Positions 8,331 to 15,828 of a DNA stretch of 37,574 nt are shown here, piece by piece (the first letter of the stretch is position 1; each line of letters begins with the position of its first letter). The notes under the pieces are model-generated. The model made no database searches and was not told where the DNA came from. It worked only from the letters and a program-made list of their open reading frames with translations. The stretch is from an uncultured Oxalicibacterium sp. (lineage in GTDB: Bacteria; Pseudomonadota; Gammaproteobacteria; Burkholderiales; Burkholderiaceae_D), in the NCBI RefSeq assembly GCF_913776015.1, contig NZ_CAJYMD010000020.1, forward strand, positions 1 to 37,574, given 5' to 3'. The translations under genes and the position numbers were made by a program.

Positions 8331-9127
8331 CAGCCGTTGTCCTCAAAGCCTGGATACAAGGTCATGCCGCCATCGACGAACAATGTCGTGCCCACCACGT
8401 AATCGGCAAGATCGGACGCCAGAAACAAGGCCGCCTTTGCCACATCGTCCGGATCGCCAATACGACCATAGGGAATTAATTCGAGCAGCTTTTTCGCAGC
8501 ATCGCCCTGCGTGGCGGCTTCATTGATCGGCGTACGGATCGCGCCCGGTGCAATCGCGTTGACACGAATATGTTCGGACGCAACCTCTTGTGCCAGCGAG
8601 GACATCAGCAAGGCAACGCCACCCTTGGAGGCGGCATAATTGACATGCCCGGCCCATGGAATGACTTGGTGGACCGAACTCATGCAAATAATCTTGCCGA
8701 TCGCACGCGATACCCCACGATCACCTTGCAAACGAAATGCCTTCACTGCAGCGCGCGCACAAAGGAATTGTCCCGTGAGATTGGTTTGCATGACACCCTG
8801 CCACTGTTCGAGTGTCATGTCGGCAAAGGCCGCATCCTTTTGCACACCGGAATTGGCAACGAGAATATCGACTGCCCCGAACTGATTAATGGCAGTAGCA
8901 AAAAGGCGATCGACATCCGCTTCTTCACCCACATCGGCCTGTACGGCAATTGCCTTGCCGCCGGCCTGTTCAATCAGGTGGGCGACCTCCTTGCCTTCCT
9001 TTTCGTCGCTACGATAATTTACGACAACATGTGCCCCTGCTGCACCATAGGCAAGACAGATCGCTCGCCCCAGACCTGAACTGCCACCGGTGACGATGGC
9101 CACCTGATTTTCGAGAGAGATATTCAT
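8330..9127 (-). CDS. SDR-family oxidoreductase (glucose 1-dehydrogenase-like), 265 aa
   Basis: Classical short-chain dehydrogenase. The nucleotide-binding motif TGGSSGLG is at residues 13-20, an NSG version of the NAG motif is at 92-94, and Asn116 is present. The catalytic Ser151, Tyr164 and Lys168 lie in the MSSVHQ...NYAASK segment, followed by the conserved RVNAIAPGAIRTP. Length is normal. Overall resemblance is to glucose 1-dehydrogenase-like SDRs using NAD(P). GGGGA lies six bases before the ATG at 9127. It is the first gene of a two-gene unit with the GH15 enzyme, suggesting linked sugar metabolism, for example glucose release and oxidation (inference). It is separated by 166 bases from the upstream radical SAM gene. 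Confidence 0.87.
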   Translation of the reverse strand: MNISLENQVAIVTGGSSGLGRAICLAYGAAGAHVVVNYRSDEKEGKEVAHLIEQAGGKAIAVQADVGEEADVDRLFATAINQFGAVDILVANSGVQKDAAFADMTLEQWQGVMQTNLTGQFLCARAAVKAFRLQGDRGVSRAIGKIICMSSVHQVIPWAGHVNYAASKGGVALLMSSLAQEVASEHIRVNAIAPGAIRTPINEAATQGDAAKKLLELIPYGRIGDPDDVAKAALFLASDLADYVVGTTLFVDGGMTLYPGFEDNG

Positions 9128-9293
9128 CGATTCCCCAAAGACGATGGTTGATATGCATCGGTCTATCCGTTTCTTTTTTATTAGAAAACAGGATCAGGAA
9201 TCAGCTTGTAGGACACTATCCCGAATTTCCGTAGGATCAGAAGAAGTTGCGGGACACGTTAAGTTGCGCGTTACGATTTATCCGCCATGCGAA

Positions 9294-10220
9294 TCAGTCG
9301 CGAAGGGGGAAAAGTACCTGCTCGGGACTCAAGGGAGAAAGTTCACGCTCGTGCCAGCCAAAGCGCTTGATGTAAGCCGTATTCAAGCCCAGGCACTGCT
9401 TGCTGGCGCAAGCATCACGATGTACGCATTGATAGAAGCCATTGCGCATGAATTCGGTCCAGAAGGCTTCATCGATGTATAACTCCGGTTGATCGTTATA
9501 CAGCGCGATGCGGTCCTTGCCGAGCAGGCATTCTGGGAAATTCTTGACTTCAATGCCACGCCCGCTACGCCAGGCATCCGCAATCGCCTGCTTGAGAAAT
9601 GGCAGCGCATCGAGGTGTGAAGCGAGAAGCTGCTTGTCATCCTGCTCGCTCATCGGAAAATAAAACCAGAACTCCATCTGGGCCAGTTGTTTCAGATGCG
9701 CCAATGTCGCTACCAATTGCGGTAATTGACGATAGCTGCGCTCGGTAACGACGGTATTGGTAATCGTCAAAACGTCAGGAATGCCATCGAGAATGGCCAA
9801 TCCCCGCATGCTTTTTTCGAAGGAGCCCGGCACCGTCGTGATTTCGTCATGTGTGGCGGCATCGGCACCTGCAATGCTAACGAAGAATTCGTTGACACCT
9901 GCATCCACCAGTTCACGACAATAGCTTTCGCTCCCAAGACGCATGCCATGCGTCTGTATGCGCACCCTGTCGAAACCGGAAAGACGCGCCGCTCTCACCC
10001 ACTCTGGCAAATCACGATGCAAAGTGATTTCCGATCCGGTAAGGATCAACCCCTTCCATTTGCGATGCATGACGTTGTGGGCAAACAAGGCATGCAAATC
10101 CTCAGCCGTCTGCGGTTTCAGATGATCCATGGTGTCTTCGATCATGCAATGCACGCATTTCAGGTTGCACCTGAACTCCATCGTCATCGATACGTATTGC
10201 GTGTGGTCGAAGCGTCCCAT
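9294..10220 (-). CDS. Radical SAM protein with C-terminal cysteine cluster, 308 aa
   Basis: The CxxxCxxC iron-sulfur motif is C18-NLK-C22-VH-C25, followed by a GLILTGSEITL block and the RIQTHGMRL and FVSIAGADA segments typical of the radical SAM barrel. Such enzymes cleave S-adenosylmethionine to make a radical. The C-terminus has further cysteines in FYQCVHRDACASKQCLG (C-x5-C-x4-C), with another in PECLLG, which could bind an auxiliary cluster as in SPASM/twitch peptide-modifying enzymes. The ribosome-binding site GAAGGT overlaps the stop of the upstream gene, nine bases away. It is the last gene of the long operon that starts with the HlyD/M50/SecA-like genes. The substrate is unknown; a peptide or protein is a reasonable guess. 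Confidence 0.82.
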   Translation of the reverse strand: MGRFDHTQYVSMTMEFRCNLKCVHCMIEDTMDHLKPQTAEDLHALFAHNVMHRKWKGLILTGSEITLHRDLPEWVRAARLSGFDRVRIQTHGMRLGSESYCRELVDAGVNEFFVSIAGADAATHDEITTVPGSFEKSMRGLAILDGIPDVLTITNTVVTERSYRQLPQLVATLAHLKQLAQMEFWFYFPMSEQDDKQLLASHLDALPFLKQAIADAWRSGRGIEVKNFPECLLGKDRIALYNDQPELYIDEAFWTEFMRNGFYQCVHRDACASKQCLGLNTAYIKRFGWHERELSPLSPEQVLFPLRD

Positions 10221-10229
10221 GTTCTACCT

Positions 10230-11093
10230 TCAGAAAACGCCGTAATAGGCGCTCTTGAGCACGTTGATTTCCCCAGCTTCCATACGATAGTCGATACCAA
10301 CATCGAATAGAAGATGGTCGAGTCGATCGCGTTGTTGCTCCGCAAAGGCAATCTGTGCGGTCGGGAATGCCATTTTTTTCAGGAAAAACAGCAATTGGTC
10401 GATAGTAATGCGCGAGAAATAGATACCCTCGTGGGTGCGCTTGTTCGCCAGCACGATTGTGCGACAACCACGCATTTCGGGCCATAACACGGTTTCCGGC
10501 CGAAAGCTCGATAAATCGAGGTAGACGGATGAGCACAGCTTGTCAAAGATTTCCTGGCCTTGCGTGGCTGCATCGAAAAAGAAATAGAAATTCTTCATCG
10601 TCATTGCTTCACGCGTGACCGCATAGCAAATTCCCGAGGAAACCTGACTGCCAACATTCCCCATGTACAGCTGCACTTCGCTCATCGGTTTGTTGTGCTG
10701 CACCAGCGCATGATTGAGATCAAGCGAAAACATAAAGTAATCGCATGACTCGTTGATCTGCACATCACAAGCGATCCAGGGACGAAGAATGTGAAGAATG
10801 CGGGTTACGGAACGTGTGCGCTCTCGACGTGCGTAATCGTAAAAATACAGCTCCCAACTAATACGACCGGCTTCCTGCTTGATGCCCCATACCACATTGC
10901 CGACACCCAACTCCGCCCGCAAAGCCATCATGATGGCGGATGCTTGTGGGCCGAGATCCTGCTCGGCGAAGGATTGCAGCAAAAGATTGGATGAGCGCAA
11001 TTTACCGACTGTCGCCGTCAGTGGCGCATATTCCCACAAGCAGTAATCGTGATACGTGTCGCCATCTTCTGCAACCTCTAGTGTCTTAATCAT
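10230..11093 (-). CDS. Hypothetical protein, 287 aa, in radical SAM/methyltransferase operon
   Basis: The start at 11093 follows the methyltransferase stop by only four bases, and the gene ends nine bases before the radical SAM start, so it is firmly part of the operon. No signal peptide or membrane helix. It is a mixed alpha/beta soluble protein with aromatic-rich stretches (ISWELYFYDYARRERTRS; MKNFYFFFDAATQG) and a C-terminal QRDRLDHLLFDVGIDYR helix. I do not recognise the family. Its tight coupling to both modifying enzymes suggests a partner, scaffold or substrate-recognition protein (inference). Confidence 0.75.
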   Translation of the reverse strand: MIKTLEVAEDGDTYHDYCLWEYAPLTATVGKLRSSNLLLQSFAEQDLGPQASAIMMALRAELGVGNVVWGIKQEAGRISWELYFYDYARRERTRSVTRILHILRPWIACDVQINESCDYFMFSLDLNHALVQHNKPMSEVQLYMGNVGSQVSSGICYAVTREAMTMKNFYFFFDAATQGQEIFDKLCSSVYLDLSSFRPETVLWPEMRGCRTIVLANKRTHEGIYFSRITIDQLLFFLKKMAFPTAQIAFAEQQRDRLDHLLFDVGIDYRMEAGEINVLKSAYYGVF

Positions 11094-11097
11094 CTTG

Positions 11098-12171
11098 TCA
11101 TTCCCACTTTCTCGCCGTCATGAGAAGAAAAGGTATATCTAGCGGAACAGTTGCCATTTCTATGTCACGAAAGCCAATGCGCGCCAGATGCATCGCATAC
11201 ACATCCGGCTGACGATAGGAGCGGAAAAACATCATGAGCGGCAACTGGCCGTAACCGATCTGTTGCGCGCCAATGTCACTATCGCAGCGTTCGAAAATCA
11301 TGAGCGTGCCACCTGCTGGCAAAGCATCGTAGGCACGCTGCAAGAAGCCAACCATCGGCTCTTCCGGCCAATCGTGCAACATGGATTTGAAACTGATGAG
11401 ATCATGCCCTCGCGGCAACGCTGGCTGCTCTCGCCGATGTTTGACGAAGCGAATACGTGTCGCGGCGTCGCCCCTTGCATGATCAGCCACATGCTGCATG
11501 CCGATATCGCAAACGACGGGTAAATCGATGACGCTTGCCTGCAAGGTGGGGTGTGCTTCGCAAATCTGCAATACGAATTCGCCGCTGTTGCCGCCGACAT
11601 CCAGCATGTTGCGATAACCGGAAAAATCAAAGGCTTGTAGACAAGCTGCCGCTTCATAATGCGTAAGCGCCGTGGTAATGCGCATCCAGCGCGCTGTTTG
11701 TTCCCGATTCTCAGGCGTGGATGTTTCGGCGTACTGATAGGAAAACAGTTTGAACAGCCGTGCATGCGTAAAGAATACGTCCGGCTGCATCAACAGTGCG
11801 GTAGCCAATTGGGTGAAATCCGGCGCAACCAGATTGGCGAAATACAGTTTGGCCTCGAGGATATCGCGAAATCTCAGCGCTTCGACAAACGCGCCACTGA
11901 GGCAGATGCGACCAGAATCTTGTCCGGCATCGAGTACACCGTGGGCTCGCAGCATTTGCAGCAACAAACGGCTACCACGCCCATCCAATCCCAGATTGTG
12001 AATAGCATCATCCCATACAACATCGCCGTATTCTTGCAGATGATCGATGAGACCGGTTTCAAAAGCGGTCGCTAAAGCGCGTGCGCCAACCATGTCGCGC
12101 AAAAAGGCATCCACACATAGATAGGCCAGCACACCGCTCGACGCCTCCCAATCGACATGATGCAAACTCAT
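11098..12171 (-). CDS. SAM-dependent O-methyltransferase, 357 aa
   Basis: The N-terminal half (about 1-150) is a helical dimerisation and winged-helix domain: SRLLLQMLRAHGVLDAG is the typical HTH of this group. The C-terminal Rossmann domain has the SAM-binding motif LDVGGNSGEF (190-199), and HDW at 266-268 includes His266 as the likely catalytic base. This is the acetylserotonin/caffeate-type O-methyltransferase family (plant-like and polyketide OMTs). Its ATG overlaps the stop of the kinase-like gene by four bases (ATGA), indicating translational coupling. The substrate is unknown. Small aromatic molecules are usual for the family, but the context is a protein export operon. Confidence 0.85.
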   Translation of the reverse strand: MSLHHVDWEASSGVLAYLCVDAFLRDMVGARALATAFETGLIDHLQEYGDVVWDDAIHNLGLDGRGSRLLLQMLRAHGVLDAGQDSGRICLSGAFVEALRFRDILEAKLYFANLVAPDFTQLATALLMQPDVFFTHARLFKLFSYQYAETSTPENREQTARWMRITTALTHYEAAACLQAFDFSGYRNMLDVGGNSGEFVLQICEAHPTLQASVIDLPVVCDIGMQHVADHARGDAATRIRFVKHRREQPALPRGHDLISFKSMLHDWPEEPMVGFLQRAYDALPAGGTLMIFERCDSDIGAQQIGYGQLPLMMFFRSYRQPDVYAMHLARIGFRDIEMATVPLDIPFLLMTARKWE

Positions 12172-12788
12172 GCTGCTACCCTTGTTCGCACAAACTCGAT
12201 AGCTTCGGCGACGAGTATCTCGATGGATTTACTTCCATCCAGAATCAAATCTGCCTGCGGACGTACGGTTTGCTGTTGAGCGGCCAAAACGGCGTGGATC
12301 ACGTGTGCGTATTGATCAAAGTAATCATGCAGCCAACGCAAACCTTGCTGCATTTGCGCGGGATCCTGTTGCAATAACTGGGCAATCCACTCCCGGGTAC
12401 GTCGTGCCAGCGCAAGGTCGAGTGGGACATCGATCCAGATCAGTGTGTCAATCGATTGCGCAGTTGCCGGCCAGCTTCGTCCGAGCGGCATTTCAAAAAC
12501 CAGATGACGCGCAATTGCCAGAGTTTGTCCATCTGACAAGGCGACGGCTTCGCCATTTCGCAAGGCGAACAATGCCTGCGCCAATCCAGGTGCCGACAAA
12601 TTTCCGAAATCTGCTCCCGCAAGCAGCCATTTCTGCAATTTTTGCGGCGACATCTGCGTGGCGACTTCATAATCGTCGAAAGCGAGCGTTCCCGCTTCGC
12701 CAAGCGCAACGGCAAGCGCCTGCGCCAAGGCGCTCTTGCCACCACCGATCGGTGCGGCAATCGCGACAACATGGCGTGCGTTGCTCAT
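12168..12788 (-). CDS. P-loop kinase-like protein (uridine kinase/phosphoribulokinase-type fold), 206 aa
   Basis: A Walker A motif of the form A-x-x-G-x-G-K-S (APIGGGKS, residues 12-19) is close to the N-terminus, after a short beta strand VVAIA. Asp-rich TLAFDDYEV follows, as in nucleoside or sugar kinases, and a hydrophobic LIWIDVPLDLALARR segment resembles the acceptor/lid part. Length is normal for small cytosolic kinases. The start lies 11 bases after the HlyD-type gene, without a strong ribosome-binding site. The substrate is not evident; it may phosphorylate a small molecule or a group on the exported protein. It is coupled by a four-base overlap to the methyltransferase. Confidence 0.78.
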   Translation of the reverse strand: MSNARHVVAIAAPIGGGKSALAQALAVALGEAGTLAFDDYEVATQMSPQKLQKWLLAGADFGNLSAPGLAQALFALRNGEAVALSDGQTLAIARHLVFEMPLGRSWPATAQSIDTLIWIDVPLDLALARRTREWIAQLLQQDPAQMQQGLRWLHDYFDQYAHVIHAVLAAQQQTVRPQADLILDGSKSIEILVAEAIEFVRTRVAA

Positions 12789-12799
12789 GAAGATGGCAT

Positions 12800-13693
12800 T
12801 CAGGATTGGAAACGCACGTTGCAGCGAATTCCGGCAGGGATCTTGTTGCCCGGGTTGTTCAATTCCAGTCTTACGCCAAACGTGCCACTGGCTGCATCGA
12901 TCACGCGGTCCACCACCTTGACGGTTGCAGTATGGCTAGCGCTTCCCATCGGCGCCAAGCTGACCTGTCCCTTCATTCCGGGCTTGATGGAACCGAAGAG
13001 TTCCACTGGCACAATGACCTCGACATTGAGCGGATCGATTTGCACGATCTTCATGATCTTTTCCTGCGCGATACGGTCGCCCGGTGAAAGGTAACGCTCG
13101 ACCACCACGCCATTAAGCGGGCTTGTGATGGTGCGCAGATTCATGATTTCCTGCTGTTGCTTGCGTTCCAGCGTAGCGATGCGCGTCTGGGTTTCCAATT
13201 CGTCTTTTTCGCTGGCCGAGATCAGTTCTTTCTTGAACAGTTCCTCGTTACGCTGCATCTTGCGCATGCCGTAGGCTTCCTGTGCCGCACGCAAGGTCAC
13301 CGTTGCTGCTTCGACAGAGGAATTCAGCCGCGCGACGACCTGGCCTTTTTTTACATCAGCACCACGATCTACCAGCACCTGCGACAGAGTCCCTTCGACA
13401 GGACTGCCAACATTGGCAACCATGTATGGTTCAAGCAGGCATTCCATTTCATCACCCAGCTTTTTGCCGCGATTGCCGCTTTGCGGCGTTGCAACCGGCA
13501 ACGCTGCCGCAGTGGGCTTGGCCGTTGTCGTAGAAGATGTTGCGGGCGCAGCTGTCTGCTTGGCGCCTGGTGCCAGATTAGGTACTGGTGGTGGCAGGAC
13601 AGATGCCTTGTCGGCGGCGAGTGCCGGCATGCTCATCAATGCGGCGGCAAGCATTGCCCCGATGAGTCTGCCATGTTGAATTTGGTTGATCAT
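12800..13693 (-). CDS. HlyD/RND-type periplasmic adaptor protein, 297 aa
   Basis: I chose the ATG at 13693, which has AGAGGA six bases upstream and opens a clear signal peptide (MINQIQHGRLIGAMLAAALM, cleavage near ALA at 26). A longer frame from 13849 starts inside the SecA-like gene and is rejected. A Thr/Pro/Ala linker (about 30-75) precedes the lipoyl half-motif (VGSPVEGTLSQVLVDRGADV), a coiled-coil hairpin with LFKKELISASEKDELETQTR, the second lipoyl half (ITSPLNGVVVERYLSPGDRI), and beta-barrel/membrane-proximal domains. Membrane-fusion proteins bridge inner-membrane exporters to an outer-membrane channel. No RND pump, ABC ATPase or TolC gene is present nearby. Its partners are probably the M50-HlyD and GAF-HlyD proteins of the same operon. 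Confidence 0.87.
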   Translation of the reverse strand: MINQIQHGRLIGAMLAAALMSMPALAADKASVLPPPVPNLAPGAKQTAAPATSSTTTAKPTAAALPVATPQSGNRGKKLGDEMECLLEPYMVANVGSPVEGTLSQVLVDRGADVKKGQVVARLNSSVEAATVTLRAAQEAYGMRKMQRNEELFKKELISASEKDELETQTRIATLERKQQQEIMNLRTITSPLNGVVVERYLSPGDRIAQEKIMKIVQIDPLNVEVIVPVELFGSIKPGMKGQVSLAPMGSASHTATVKVVDRVIDAASGTFGVRLELNNPGNKIPAGIRCNVRFQS

Positions 13694-13731
13694 GCTGAAT
13701 CCTCTGTAACAACAAATGAGTGGCGCAGTAC

Positions 13732-15828
13732 TTATTCCGCCCGCCCCGAGAAAGAAAGAATATCGCCCATCTGCTTGTCGGCCTTCAGCAGATTGCGGCG
13801 AATACGTGATTGTTCGCGTTCGATACGTTTCTGTATGTGGCGAATCCATTTGGCATAAATTTGTTCGCGCTTGTCTTGCAGCCGCGTCACCAGATGACGC
13901 ATCGCGAATGCACTGACGCTGTTCTGGTACGGTGCCATCAAGGCATCCTGCAAGGAAAGAATGGCTTCGACGTTGCCCGGATCACCCTGACGTGCACAAC
14001 GACCGGCGATCTGACGATCAATGCGTCCGGCTTCGTGACGTTCGGCAATGATCACATGCAACCCGCCCAATTCGGCGGCGCCTTCACGCAACTTGATATC
14101 CGTGCCGCGGCCCGCCATATTGGTAGCGATGGTAATACGACCGACATGACCCGCATCGGCAACAATATCGGCTTCCTCGCCATCCTGTTTGGCGTTGAGC
14201 ACCTTGTGCGTCAAACCGAGCTGATGCAGGCGATGACTCAATTGCTCGGAAGACGCCACTGATCGCGTACCAACCAGAATGGGTGCGCCGCGCGCATGAT
14301 GATGCGCAATGCGCTCCATCACGCAATCCCACTTCTCGTCATCCGTTTCGAACACACGATCGGCATGCACGACACGTCGGCTTGGCCGATTGGTGGGAAT
14401 CTTGACTACACCCAGCCCGTAGATACTGCCAAGCTCTCCGGCCACTTCCGATGCCGTTCCGCTCATGCCGGACAAGTGACGATAACGGCGGAAAAAGCGC
14501 TGGTAGCTGATACGTGCAAGCGGCTCGCGGCGTGCCGTAATATCGCAACCTTCCTTCAGCTCGATCAATTGATGCAAGCCCTGACTCCACGAACGATCCG
14601 CCATCACTCGACCCGTGAACTCATCGATGACCTGAATCTTGCCGTCACGTACGAGGTACTGTTCGTCTCGTTTGAAGAGATGCAAGGCCGTCAGCGCCTG
14701 ACTCATCATTTCTTCACGCCGCAAAGTAATGTTCCAGACACCACCAAGCGGCTTGCTCAGGTCAACGGCCATCTGATAGCCCTCTTCCAACATCTCGATG
14801 CGCCGTTCACCTTTCAGCACGCGGTAATGTACGTTTTCCACCAGTTGGCGGGCCATGTCCATGGCTTGGTTCGCCAGTTGCGCCTCGTCGGGCGATGCCA
14901 CTTCGGCGGAAATGATCAGTGGCGTACCCGCCTCATCGGCCAGCACACTATCGGCTTCGTCGACGATGGCAAAGCTCAATCCCCGCAACAGCAATTTGCG
15001 AATCCGTAACTTCGATTCATTGCCGCCATAGATTTTTTCCAGCTTCAGATGCAAGGTGTCCGACTGCGCGCCGAGTACGATGCGGTCTCGCAGATAATCA
15101 AAAACAACCGTCTTGTTGCTGCAATAAACCACATCGCAGGCATAGGCAGCTTGCCGTTCTTCGTGCGTCATTTCGGCCGTTACAGTAGCAGAGGTAAGGC
15201 CCAGCGCCGCGTAGACGGGCTGCATCAACTCGTGATCGCGTGCAACCAGATAATCATTGACGGTAATCACATGCACGGGCATACCGGCCATTGCCGCCGT
15301 GCAGGCTGGCAAGGTGGCCGTCAAGGTCTTGCCTTCACCGGTCTCCATCTCCGCGATCATGCCTTGCAGCATGACCCAGCCGCCAATCAGTTGCGAATTG
15401 AAATGGCGCATGCCGACGATGCGGTCGGCGGTTTCGCGAATCAGTGCAAAGGTCTGCGCGACAAGATCGTCCTGCAAGCCTTCGCGACGCAACTTGCGCG
15501 TCAATTCGCGCGCCAATTCCCGCAAGCTTTCCTGATCAAGGGCACGCAGTCCAACTTCATGCGATGCGACATGCTCGACAATGCCAAATACGCGCTTGGG
15601 GCGTGCACGCAATTTGCGTACGATATTTCCCGTCAAGGCTTCGCCCAGGCGATCAAGGAAAGCATCGTCTTCAACCTCGTCGCGTTGCGGATACAACGCA
15701 TCGAAACGCGTAAGCGGCTTGCGTAACAGAAAATCCTTGTTGTCACGCAGGCGCTGTCGCCAGTTGCGCGTCTGTTGTGGCGCTGGTTCGCTCTCATCGA
15801 GTAGTGAATTTTCCATCTGACTAGACAT
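13732..15828 (-). CDS. Shortened SecA-like translocase ATPase, 698 aa
   Basis: The SecA motor is clear. Walker A is METGEGKT (161-168), the DEAD-type motif is in IVDEADSVLADEAGTPLIIS (288-307), a substrate-crosslinking-type region spans about 310-450, and SGMSGTA is at 453-459. Motor-2 motifs include TNMAGRGTDIKL (569-580) and GRCARQGDPG (609-618; GRSGRQGDPG in housekeeping SecA). Only about 80 residues follow: one scaffold-like helix (EREQSRIRRNLLKADKQM) and then the end. Housekeeping SecA (about 900 residues) continues with the helical wing, two-helix finger and zinc tail, all absent here. The ATG has GAGGA six bases upstream and overlaps the M50-HlyD stop by eight bases. Probably the energy-providing ATPase of a dedicated export system, not the general SecA. 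Confidence 0.9.
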   Translation of the reverse strand: MSSQMENSLLDESEPAPQQTRNWRQRLRDNKDFLLRKPLTRFDALYPQRDEVEDDAFLDRLGEALTGNIVRKLRARPKRVFGIVEHVASHEVGLRALDQESLRELARELTRKLRREGLQDDLVAQTFALIRETADRIVGMRHFNSQLIGGWVMLQGMIAEMETGEGKTLTATLPACTAAMAGMPVHVITVNDYLVARDHELMQPVYAALGLTSATVTAEMTHEERQAAYACDVVYCSNKTVVFDYLRDRIVLGAQSDTLHLKLEKIYGGNESKLRIRKLLLRGLSFAIVDEADSVLADEAGTPLIISAEVASPDEAQLANQAMDMARQLVENVHYRVLKGERRIEMLEEGYQMAVDLSKPLGGVWNITLRREEMMSQALTALHLFKRDEQYLVRDGKIQVIDEFTGRVMADRSWSQGLHQLIELKEGCDITARREPLARISYQRFFRRYRHLSGMSGTASEVAGELGSIYGLGVVKIPTNRPSRRVVHADRVFETDDEKWDCVMERIAHHHARGAPILVGTRSVASSEQLSHRLHQLGLTHKVLNAKQDGEEADIVADAGHVGRITIATNMAGRGTDIKLREGAAELGGLHVIIAERHEAGRIDRQIAGRCARQGDPGNVEAILSLQDALMAPYQNSVSAFAMRHLVTRLQDKREQIYAKWIRHIQKRIEREQSRIRRNLLKADKQMGDILSFSGRAE

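Noticed and set aside
13694-13849. Longer N-terminus (52 more residues) for the HlyD-type adaptor
   Set aside because: It overlaps the SecA-like gene and would bury the signal peptide. The ATG at 13693 has an AGAGGA ribosome-binding site.
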